From: Candidatus Aminicenantota bacterium
Lineage (GTDB): Bacteria > Acidobacteriota > Aminicenantia > Aminicenantales > Aminicenantaceae
NCBI GenBank assembly: GCA_004378665.1
Contig: SOIA01000173.1
Location: 1 to 5,141, forward strand
Direction of reading: 5' to 3'
DNA length: 5,141 nt
Made by a program: the position numbers and the translations under genes. Below the pieces are notes generated by a model. The model was not told where the DNA came from. It saw nothing but the letters and a program-made list of their open reading frames with translations, and did not search any database. Positions 1-5,141 of this stretch are shown here, in pieces; position 1 is the stretch's first letter, and each line of letters begins with the position of its first letter.

Positions 1-90
1 GGCGCTGATGCCTTTCTGGTTCACTCTGGAATAAAAAAAGGCGCAAATTGGGAAAAGTTGGACTTTCTCAATAATTTAGTGACATTTTAA
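1..90 (+). CDS. Possible 3' end of a convergent plus-strand gene (partial, weak)
   Basis: Frame 1 is open from the first base to a TAA at 88-90, while the other two plus frames stop early (TGA at 4-6 and TAA at 32-34). The predicted tail reads roughly GADAFLVHSGIKKGANWEKL and then ends in a short hydrophobic stretch. The last ten or so codons lie inside the dispersed repeat that starts near 59, so the stop codon would be supplied by the repeat. A gene ending here would converge on the helicase/nuclease gene, with about 52 bp between the two stops. Twenty-nine open codons can easily occur by chance, and I recognise no family in the peptide. The call rests on the open frame and plausible composition only. 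The alternative is plain intergenic sequence. Confidence 0.22.
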   Translation, partial: GADAFLVHSGIKKGANWEKLDFLNNLVTF

Positions 91-107
91 TAATGTCATT
101 GCGGGCG
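59..107 (+). repeat. Left copy of dispersed repeat (inverted relative to the right copy)
   Basis: This 49-bp stretch matches the reverse complement of 4976-5024 at 41 of 49 positions without gaps. The differences are at 66, 77, 78, 81, 82, 100, 102 and 104. Its end carries the core TGTCATTGCGGGCGA (94-108), which also occurs identically on the minus strand at 4932-4946. The core resembles a TGTCATTGCGAGCGA-type interspersed repeat that I recall from environmental bacterial genomes; family membership is from memory, not a search. The copy begins about 35 bp beyond the helicase/nuclease stop codon. The more distant match GGAAAAG, just upstream at 51-57, also fits the right copy, but with a 6-bp gap (GGACAG is missing here). 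Confidence 0.8.
81..97. terminator. AT-rich perfect hairpin downstream of the operon; possible weak or bidirectional terminator
   Basis: GACATTTTAATAATGTC forms a perfect 6-bp stem (GACATT/AATGTC) with a 5-nt loop. It lies 46 bp beyond the helicase/nuclease stop and is the only clear hairpin between that stop and the left window edge. It lacks a GC-rich stem and a following T tract, so it does not fit a classical intrinsic terminator. It is part of the repeat. In the right copy the outer pairs are broken because GAC is replaced by AGC. It may be a structural element of the repeat rather than a transcription signal. Confidence 0.3.
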
Positions 108-142
108 AAGGAATCCCCTCAAGTCTCGCAACCGCATCTATT

Positions 143-3091
143 TCAATACGCATATGAGGAGGGGCAGATCGTCCGGAAGTCACAAAAACTGCAGTTGTGC
201 CAGTCGGGACGGGCCGAATAATCCTGTACCCGGATACCCGCTTCTGCTTCCTTGATCTTTTCGGCCGCGTTCTCCATTTTTTTCTCTTCTTTCGACGCGT
301 GCCCGATGATATCTGACTCCAAGAAATGAAGCTGCGCCTCAACGAGAGGACCGTCCTGTGTTTTGATGAAAGAGAGGGCATACAGGTCCATCTGGAGACT
401 GTCCCTTGTTTTTTTATCCGCTTCTTTCTGATCCTTGACCTCTGTGGCCTTGTAGTCGATGATCACAGCGCCTTCTTCTGTGTAATCAATCCTGTCCCAG
501 CGCCCGGCAAACCGGACGTCACCCTGCTGCCATTTGAAGCTTTTTTCGAGAAAGCGAGGACGCCGCCTGGAATCTTTCTCTCTCCTGTAGAACCGCCTCA
601 GTGCCCTCCTTCCAGCCTCCTTCCTCATCTCTTCATGCTCCCGGCTGAGGAATCCTTCGTTGATCCAGCGCTCTTCAAACACTTCCAGGAGTTTTTCTTC
701 CGAGAACCTCTTCCCCGACATCTTGCTCTGCAGGTAGAAATGAATCGTGTTGTGAAGAACCCGACCGAACACGAGGTTGTGGTGAGGAAGGACGGGAATC
801 CGCATGATATGTCTGTATTTGTACCGGAGCGGACACGTCAGATAATCATTTATCTGAAAATAGCTTAAAGTCAAAACTCCCTCTCTCTTTTCCTCAGAAA
901 TGACTTTGGGTTGAGGAGCCGATTCCGCATACCGCTTGATCTCTTCCAGGGCCGAAGTCTGCAAAACTTCATCGCTCATCTTGGAAAGATCAAAGGCTTC
1001 GAGCACAAAAGGGCTGACCTTTTTCAGGCGTTTCAAACCATAGTCCCTGGCCCAGGTCAGATACAGGAACCTTTTGGCTCTCGTCATCCCGACGTAGAAG
1101 AGCCTCCTCTCTTCCTGGAGGGAGATCGTTTCTTTCTGCTCGTGTCCATAGGCGGCTCCCTTGGGAACCTTATCATTCAGTATTTTATCGGGAATGGGTA
1201 TCTTTTCTTTTCTCTCTCTCCCCGGAAACCTGTCGCTGATCAAACTGACCATGAAGACGACGTCATACTCCAGTCCTTTGGCTTTGTGGACCGTGAGCAC
1301 GTTGACAGCATCCTCCTCCAGCTCGGCCTCGGCGGTGGCGGGATTGTCTCCCACCTGCATCAGGAGGTCAAGATACCGGGCAAACGAAAGAATGGAATCA
1401 TCATCGGTCAGTTCAGAGAAATTTTTTACCTTGTCAAAGAAAATCCGGATATTCTTTATCTGCAGCTCGGTCTGCGGGTTCATCTCATCCACCAGAGATT
1501 TGAGATAGCCTGTCCGTTCGATAAAGGAGTAAATCACCCTCCCCGCATTCTGAGAGCTCGAGAGCTTCACGAAATAAAGCAGGTCCTCGAACATCCTCTT
1601 GATTTTGGTTCGGGTTGAATCTGAGATCCCAACAGGACTCTGCCCTTCAAATATATTCTTGAAAACCTTATGCAGCGGAAGATGCTTCTTGTGGGCATGG
1701 TTGGAAATCACGGTTAAATCGTACGGGTCGACTGCATAGATCTCGGACAAAGCCAGATAAAAAAGACTCTTGCTGTCTTCAAAATCGGTCAAAGACTTGA
1801 TGAAAGAAACCAGAATCTTCACTTCTTCCTGAGAGTACAGCCCCCTGCTTCCGGAAAACCGGAAGGGGATCTCTTTCATGTTCAAGGCTCTGAGGAAAGG
1901 ATCCGCATCCGCATTCCTCCGGACCAGGACAGCAATATCTCCGTATCGACACCCTTCCTTGACCTTTTCTCCGATGATCCGAGCCACGCTGTCCGCTTCC
2001 TGGGAAAGAGTATCGAACGGAAGCCTGTATATGCATTTGCCGTCGCTCTGAATGGTCGACTTGAGCTTCTTATCGATTTCCTCTTCGAATTCCAGGCGGT
2101 CCGGGTTGTTCTTCTGGATCAACTGGCTGGCAGAATCGAGGATATCTTGAGTGGACCGGTAATTGATGTTCAAAACGACTTTCGTGTAATCCGGGCAAAC
2201 CTTCCGGAAACTGTGAATGTTACTCAAAGAAGCTCCCCTGAAACGGAATATGCTCTGGTCATCATCGCCGCAGACGGTCAGGTTCCTGTGTTTGGCAGCC
2301 AGGAGCTTGAGGAGCTCGAACTGGATATAATTCGTGTCCTGGAATTCATCGACAAGTATGTATTTGTATTTCTCCTGAAATTCTTTCAGGATGGACGGCC
2401 TTTTCCGGAAAAGCTCCACGACCAGCAAGATCTGGTCTTCGAAATCGATCTTCCCTCTCTTCTTCAACAATTCCTGGTAGTTCTCGTAGACCTTCGAGAC
2501 TTCCAGATGCTTTCGGGCCTCCTCTTTGTCTGCGGCGTCCGAAGCACTCTTGACCAGCCCTTGAGAATACTTCAGGTAGTCATCGGGTTTGATATCCTCC
2601 TGTTTCAGCCTCTTTATGGCATTCAACAGCTCCTGGATGTGTTTGGTGGGATAACTTAAGGGACGGTAGTATTTCAGGGGGAACTGAAAAAGATGTTCTC
2701 TGAAAAAAATGGCCTGCTCCACATCATCCAAAAGCTTGAAATCAGGCGAATACCCCAATTCAATGCCGTAATCTCTCAGCACTCTTTCGCCAAAAGAATT
2801 GAATGTGCTGATCTCGACGAAGGAGTAACTGTACGGAATCAGGAGGTCCACTCTCTCTTCCATCTCGTTGGCGGCTTTCTCAGTAAAGGTGACGGCAAGA
2901 ATTTCCTCAGGCTTGGCAAGCTTGGAGGCGATCAGATAGGCGATCCGGTGAGTGATGACCTTGGTTTTCCCTGTGCCCGCCCCTGCAATGATGAGCAGCG
3001 GGCCCGATCCGTGAGTCACTGCGTCTTTCTGGACAGGATTCAGGGCATCCAGCAATTGCTGCAAACTTTCATCTTGGAGAGATAGGGACAT
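143..3091 (-). CDS. UvrD/PcrA-type superfamily 1 helicase fused to a C-terminal iron-sulfur PD-(D/E)XK (RecB/Cas4-like) nuclease
   Basis: Predicted 982-aa ATP-dependent DNA helicase/nuclease, probably cytoplasmic and acting in end resection or recombinational repair. Helicase motifs are complete: Q motif LNPVQ (17-21), Walker A GAGTGKT (37-43), Ia (64-80), Ic STFNSFGERVL (95-105, Asn where His is common), DEFQDTN (248-254), GDDDQSIFRFRGA (275-287), NYRS (310-313), VHKAKGLEYD (601-610) and YVGMTRAK (666-673). Subdomain 2B fills about 380-590. A PDDEXK_1-type nuclease follows at about 740-980, with H780, D866 in GRWDRID, D879 and K881 in IIDYK, Q900 and Y904. C753 plus C967-X2-C970-X5-C976 matches the 4Fe-4S staple of AddB and Cas4. 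The chain is shorter than typical AddA, AddB or Adn subunits and no partner is visible. The ATG at 3091 lies 24 bp after the ftsB stop. Its ribosome site is weak (AGAG, 1 nt away). Family is certain; the exact orthologue is not. Confidence 0.95.
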   Translation of the reverse strand: MSLSLQDESLQQLLDALNPVQKDAVTHGSGPLLIIAGAGTGKTKVITHRIAYLIASKLAKPEEILAVTFTEKAANEMEERVDLLIPYSYSFVEISTFNSFGERVLRDYGIELGYSPDFKLLDDVEQAIFFREHLFQFPLKYYRPLSYPTKHIQELLNAIKRLKQEDIKPDDYLKYSQGLVKSASDAADKEEARKHLEVSKVYENYQELLKKRGKIDFEDQILLVVELFRKRPSILKEFQEKYKYILVDEFQDTNYIQFELLKLLAAKHRNLTVCGDDDQSIFRFRGASLSNIHSFRKVCPDYTKVVLNINYRSTQDILDSASQLIQKNNPDRLEFEEEIDKKLKSTIQSDGKCIYRLPFDTLSQEADSVARIIGEKVKEGCRYGDIAVLVRRNADADPFLRALNMKEIPFRFSGSRGLYSQEEVKILVSFIKSLTDFEDSKSLFYLALSEIYAVDPYDLTVISNHAHKKHLPLHKVFKNIFEGQSPVGISDSTRTKIKRMFEDLLYFVKLSSSQNAGRVIYSFIERTGYLKSLVDEMNPQTELQIKNIRIFFDKVKNFSELTDDDSILSFARYLDLLMQVGDNPATAEAELEEDAVNVLTVHKAKGLEYDVVFMVSLISDRFPGRERKEKIPIPDKILNDKVPKGAAYGHEQKETISLQEERRLFYVGMTRAKRFLYLTWARDYGLKRLKKVSPFVLEAFDLSKMSDEVLQTSALEEIKRYAESAPQPKVISEEKREGVLTLSYFQINDYLTCPLRYKYRHIMRIPVLPHHNLVFGRVLHNTIHFYLQSKMSGKRFSEEKLLEVFEERWINEGFLSREHEEMRKEAGRRALRRFYRREKDSRRRPRFLEKSFKWQQGDVRFAGRWDRIDYTEEGAVIIDYKATEVKDQKEADKKTRDSLQMDLYALSFIKTQDGPLVEAQLHFLESDIIGHASKEEKKMENAAEKIKEAEAGIRVQDYSARPDWHNCSFCDFRTICPSSYAY

Positions 3092-3115
3092 ACTCTAAAT
3101 GAAATAAGAAACGTT

Positions 3116-3427
3116 TTATTTTTTTTTATCGACGATTACGATCTCATCCGGCTTCATCAGCCACAGCTTCTCCCGGGCTTTTTTCTCCACTGCCTTTGGA
3201 TTGCTCTTCAATTCCTCGATTTCTCTTTCCAGTTTTTTCATCTTCTTCTCGAGGCGCTCCACTTCCACAAGCAATTCTTTCTGCACTTTTTGAGCTCGAT
3301 AAATCTCGATGAGCCCCTTTTTTCCGAAAAAGGAAGACAGAAGCAGAACCGAAAAGAAAAACACCAGCGCCACGATGATGATTTTTCTTCCAAAGGGATA
3401 ACTCGCTCTCTCTTTTTTTTCTCTCAA
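3116..3427 (-). CDS. ftsB: FtsB/DivIC-family septum formation initiator protein
   Basis: Small bitopic division protein of 103 aa. In the known family it links FtsL and FtsQ (or FtsL and DivIB) in the divisome at the inner membrane. The layout is a basic cytoplasmic N-terminus (1-15), one membrane segment IIIVALVFFFSVLLLSSFF (16-34), the short GKKGLIEIYR neck (35-44), a charged coiled coil (about 45-75), and a C-terminal segment NPKAVEKKAREKLWLMKPDE typical of PF04977. The start chosen is TTG at 3427. It overlaps the mutase stop as TTGA and has GGAG 8 nt upstream. An upstream ATG at 3505 would add 26 residues read from inside the mutase gene and has no family support. A8 follows the start codon closely and A9 precedes the TAA. 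The choice between FtsB and DivIC naming depends on lineage. Family confidence is high although the sequence is short. Confidence 0.88.
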   Translation of the reverse strand: MREKKERASYPFGRKIIIVALVFFFSVLLLSSFFGKKGLIEIYRAQKVQKELLVEVERLEKKMKKLEREIEELKSNPKAVEKKAREKLWLMKPDEIVIVDKKK

Positions 3428-4824
3428 GCGATCAACTCCAATCCCTGATTCATGAGCTTCTCGAGTTCCTTCTGTGTTCCAGATTCTGCGTAACATCGGA
3501 TACACGGCTCTGTTCCCGAAAACCTGAGAAGAAACCAGTCATCATCAGAAAAATCCAGTTTCAAACCATCGATCGTTTCCACGTTCACAACCTTTCTGTC
3601 TCCGAGCTTCCCGGGAGGATTTTGAATGATCTTCCTCAGCTTCTTTTCCTTCTCCGCACTCAACGGCATGCTTTTCTGCCCTCCCACTCTCTTTCCGTAT
3701 TCGCGGAACAAATCATCGATCAGCTCCTGGATTGATTTTCGGGAGGAGGCCATCATTTCCGCGACGAGAAGGCCAGCGAATATCCCATCCTTCTCGGGAA
3801 GGTGGTCTTTTATGGCTATACAAGCGCTTTCTTCTCCTCCGAAAATGATCTTTTCCTTCAGGAAAAGGTCCGCCAGGTATTTGAATCCCACGGGCGTTTT
3901 ATAAAGAGGCAAATCGTGTTTCCTCGCGATCCGGTCGATCAGATGAGTCGTTGCGACTGAACGAGCCACGCCTCCCTTCCATCCTTTCGTCGAAACAAGA
4001 TAATTCAGCAGCAAGGAGATGATCAGGTTCTGAATGATGAAATTCCCTTGATCATCCACGACTCCGAAGCGGTCGCCGTCAGCGTCCGTGGCGATCCCGA
4101 GATTGCATTTCTTCTCTCGGACAAGCGTCTTCAGCTCCTCAAGATTCTCCTCTGTACAGGAAGGCGCGATTCCCCCAAAATAGGGATCGATATACCCGTG
4201 TATCTCTTCAACAGGAATATTATTCTCTTCCAGGATCCCATCCAGGTACTCCCGGCTTGTCCCGTAAAGCAGATCCACCGCGATTTTCAGTTTTGATTTG
4301 CGGATCAAATCAAAATCAATCTTGTCCTGGATGAACGACAAATAATCATTCTGAAGGTCTATCTTCTCCACGAACTCCGTCCTGGGATAATAGGGACAGA
4401 AAGGATGCTCTTTCTGGAGGGATCTGATTTCTTCTTCAACCTTATCCGTCTCTTCCGGCATGGCAGGTGCTCCGGTTTCTGTGTTGTACTTGAGACCGTT
4501 GTATTCAGGAGGATTGAAAGACGCAGTGAAATTGATTCCCCCTTGAGCTTTCCTTATTATAACCTGGTAGGCCAGAGCCTGGGAAGGAGCGTCCCTCTCG
4601 GTCAAAAACACATGAATCTGGTTGTGGGAGAGAACTTTTGCGGCTTCAAAAGCGTATCGCTCTGATAGAAAACGGGTATCATAATCCACCACGACTGATA
4701 TATTCTGGTCCGGGAATTTCTTCTTCAGACAGTTGGCTATGGCCTGGACGACTGTTCTGACATTCTGGAAGGTGAATTCATCCCCCATTATGGCTCGCCA
4801 CCCCGAAGTGCCAAAAGTAATCAT
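3424..4824 (-). CDS. Phosphoglucomutase/phosphomannomutase family protein (alpha-D-phosphohexomutase)
   Basis: Cytoplasmic enzyme expected to interconvert hexose 1- and 6-phosphates, feeding glycogen or nucleotide-sugar synthesis. The 466-aa length is normal for the family. Four domains can be followed: I about 1-135, II about 165-265, III about 268-375, IV about 400-460. Visible motifs are FGTSGWRAI (4-12), the phosphoserine loop TASFNPPEYNG (100-110, S102 as the phosphorylated residue), the metal loop TDADGDR (D247, D249, D251), the sugar loop GGEES (329-333) and the phosphate loop RFSGTEP (434-440). The loop normally reads TASHNP, so F103 replaces a near-invariant His; the codon is TTC. 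The ATG at 4824 is chosen because MITFGTSGWR is the family's usual N-terminus and GGA lies 9 nt upstream. An in-frame ATG at 4965 would add 47 residues read from repeat DNA. It is first in the operon. Glucose versus mannose (or glucosamine) specificity cannot be read here. Confidence 0.94.
   Translation of the reverse strand: MITFGTSGWRAIMGDEFTFQNVRTVVQAIANCLKKKFPDQNISVVVDYDTRFLSERYAFEAAKVLSHNQIHVFLTERDAPSQALAYQVIIRKAQGGINFTASFNPPEYNGLKYNTETGAPAMPEETDKVEEEIRSLQKEHPFCPYYPRTEFVEKIDLQNDYLSFIQDKIDFDLIRKSKLKIAVDLLYGTSREYLDGILEENNIPVEEIHGYIDPYFGGIAPSCTEENLEELKTLVREKKCNLGIATDADGDRFGVVDDQGNFIIQNLIISLLLNYLVSTKGWKGGVARSVATTHLIDRIARKHDLPLYKTPVGFKYLADLFLKEKIIFGGEESACIAIKDHLPEKDGIFAGLLVAEMMASSRKSIQELIDDLFREYGKRVGGQKSMPLSAEKEKKLRKIIQNPPGKLGDRKVVNVETIDGLKLDFSDDDWFLLRFSGTEPCIRCYAESGTQKELEKLMNQGLELIA
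3436..3439 (-). promoter_or_regulatory. Ribosome binding site that decides the ftsB TTG start
   Basis: GGAG on the minus strand sits 8 nt before the TTG at 3427-3425, inside the last codons of the mutase gene. It is the best-spaced Shine-Dalgarno match near the 5' end of ftsB. The TTGA overlap suggests translational coupling to the mutase, which is inference. Confidence 0.6.
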
Positions 4825-4837
4825 CTCTTTTATTCCA

Positions 4838-4866
4838 AAATTACCACAAGACCAGAGGAAAAGCAA
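4838..4866 (-). promoter_or_regulatory. Weak candidate promoter for the mutase-ftsB-helicase operon
   Basis: On the minus strand TTGCTT (4866-4861) and TAATTT (4843-4838) are separated by 17 bp, ending 13 bp before the mutase ATG. Each hexamer matches the sigma-70 consensus at only three of six positions and the leader would be very short. It is listed because the operon needs a promoter between 4825 and the divergent gene, and nothing better was seen. Confidence 0.2.
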
Positions 4867-4931
4867 CCGCCAGATTGTTTTGGAGAATAGGCTCGTTCCC
4901 AATAAGATTTTTAACGCCATTCTCCCTTCGG

Positions 4932-4946
4932 TCGCCCGCAATGACA
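4932..4946 (-). repeat. Second, partial unit of the repeat core on the right flank
   Basis: The minus strand reads TGTCATTGCGGGCGA here, identical over 15 bp to the plus-strand core at 94-108. It lies 43 bp from the corresponding core at 4975-4989, in the same orientation, so the right flank carries two cores in tandem. The following minus-strand bases (CCGAAGGGAGAATGGCG) continue without obvious match to the left copy. This unit falls in the upstream region of the mutase gene and accounts for part of the false N-terminal extension of that frame. Confidence 0.7.
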
Positions 4947-4975
4947 CCTTCTTAGACTCCCACAATTCCTTCTAT

Positions 4976-5024
4976 CGCTCACGATGACATTATTAAAATG
5001 CTACCGAATTATTGAGCAAGTCCA
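4976..5024 (-). repeat. Right copy of the dispersed repeat, inverted relative to the left copy
   Basis: The minus strand reads TGGACTTGCTCAATAATTCG at its beginning (5024 downward) and ends in GTCATCGTGAGCG. It matches 59-107 at 41 of 49 positions, ungapped. The AT-rich middle CATTTTAATAATGTCAT is identical in both copies. It occupies the intergenic space between the mutase gene and the divergent gene at the right edge. No transposase gene is in the window, so if it is mobile it would move in trans. Confidence 0.8.
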
Positions 5025-5026
5025 CC

Positions 5027-5060
5027 TGTCCCTTTTCCTGATGTTGACACCTGCGGGACA
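5027..5060. repeat. Inverted hexamers TGTCCC/GGGACA with a 22-nt loop, next to the right repeat copy
   Basis: TGTCCC at 5027-5032 is the reverse complement of GGGACA at 5055-5060. CACCTG also occurs twice directly (5023-5028 and 5048-5053). The left copy lacks the equivalent GGACAG block. The structure could be an end of the repeat unit or a REP-like hairpin. The stem is only 6 bp, so chance is possible. It overlaps the candidate -35 box of the divergent gene. Confidence 0.4.
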
Positions 5061-5073
5061 CTTCATTTATTTT
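5044..5073 (+). promoter_or_regulatory. Candidate sigma-70 promoter for the right-edge divergent gene
   Basis: A perfect TTGACA at 5044-5049 is followed after 18 bp by TATTTT (5068-5073), which matches four of six -10 positions. The predicted transcript would start near 5080, only about 10 nt before the ATG at 5090. The -35 box lies inside the inverted-hexamer structure beside the repeat, so the repeat end may supply promoter sequence. This rests on sequence match only. Confidence 0.4.
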
Positions 5074-5089
5074 AATAGCAGTGCTAGGA

Positions 5090-5141
5090 ATGAAAAATCG
5101 CTTTCTGGCGGGAATTTTTTTGGTCTCCTCTGCAACCCTCT
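5090..5141 (+). CDS. 5' end of a divergent gene for a probable exported protein (partial)
   Basis: The frame from ATG at 5090 reads MKNRFLAGIFLVSSATL up to the window edge. A short basic n-region (K2, R4) followed by a hydrophobic run is the look of a Sec signal peptide or an N-terminal membrane anchor. AGGA touches the ATG directly, which is too close for a good ribosome site. An in-frame GTG at 5081 would add three residues (start, Leu, Gly) but has no better site. A candidate promoter lies just upstream. Only 17 codons are visible, so the mature protein and function are unknown. The gene diverges from the mutase operon, leaving 265 bp between the two starts that hold the repeats and candidate promoters. 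Confidence 0.5.
   Translation, partial: MKNRFLAGIFLVSSATL

Noticed and set aside
31..45. A7/T7 run beside GGCGC as an intrinsic terminator for the operon
   Set aside because: No complementary arm for GCGCC lies close enough upstream on the minus strand to form a stem before the T run.
76..381. Minus-strand frame of 101 codons overlapping the 3' end of the helicase/nuclease gene
   Set aside because: It is very basic and out of frame with the real gene, and its end is read from the repeat.
326..868. Plus-strand frame of 180 codons antisense to the nuclease domain
   Set aside because: It lies wholly opposite the motif-complete helicase/nuclease gene, shows no recognisable domain, and mirrors that gene's codon pattern.
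911..1618. Plus-strand frame of 235 codons antisense to the helicase
   Set aside because: Long antisense frames recur across this gene because of its codon usage; this one has no known motif and overlaps conserved helicase motifs V and VI.
2147..2659. Plus-strand frame of 170 codons antisense to the helicase
   Set aside because: It is opposite the DEFQD and GDDDQS motifs, and the residues follow from their complement; no independent support.
143..3091. Defence-island reading of the helicase/Cas4-like nuclease
   Set aside because: No CRISPR array, Cas1/Cas2, methylase or other defence gene is nearby, and the gene is operonic with housekeeping functions.
3116..3127. A9 tract before the ftsB stop as a programmed frameshift that fuses FtsB to the helicase
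   Set aside because: The helicase start is in the same frame as ftsB with TAA and TAG between, and neither a one-base gain nor a one-base loss puts ribosomes in the helicase frame.

Overview
The window comes from a bacterial chromosome of moderate GC content (roughly half, by eye). It holds a compact three-gene operon on the minus strand. Gram-negative affinity is inferred. The phosphohexomutase resembles the FGTSGWRAI...DEFTF type that I associate with Deltaproteobacteria-like lineages. The flanks carry a dispersed repeat with the core TGTCATTGCGGGCGA, close to a TGTCATTGCGAGCGA-type repeat that I recall from many environmental genomes. I cannot name the species or phylum.

Layout, right to left in the direction of transcription. 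A phosphoglucomutase/phosphomannomutase-family enzyme (4824 to 3424, 466 aa) is followed, with a stop/start overlap, by a small FtsB/DivIC-type division protein (3427 to 3116, 103 aa, TTG start). After 24 bp comes a 982-aa UvrD-type helicase fused to a Cas4/AddB-like iron-sulfur PD-(D/E)XK nuclease (3091 to 143). The spacing implies co-transcription. The three products would act in sugar-phosphate supply for envelope or storage polymers, in septum assembly, and in DNA break processing. They share no single pathway, so this looks like a growth-related housekeeping operon rather than a defence island.

The operon is bracketed by inverted copies of one repeat, at 59-107 (plus) and 4976-5024 (minus). 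They match at 41 of 49 positions, and the right side has an extra partial unit. At the far right a divergent plus-strand gene appears to start at 5090, with a signal-peptide-like N-terminus and a perfect TTGACA -35 box. At the far left, one plus-strand frame stays open from base 1 to a TAA inside the repeat and may be the tail of a convergent gene.

I see no tRNA, rRNA, CRISPR array or transposase gene. The long plus-strand reading frames inside 326-2659 and the shorter ones elsewhere are antisense shadows. The most notable points are the single-chain helicase/nuclease with every expected catalytic and cluster residue, the His-to-Phe change in the mutase phosphoserine loop, and the inverted repeat pair around the operon.
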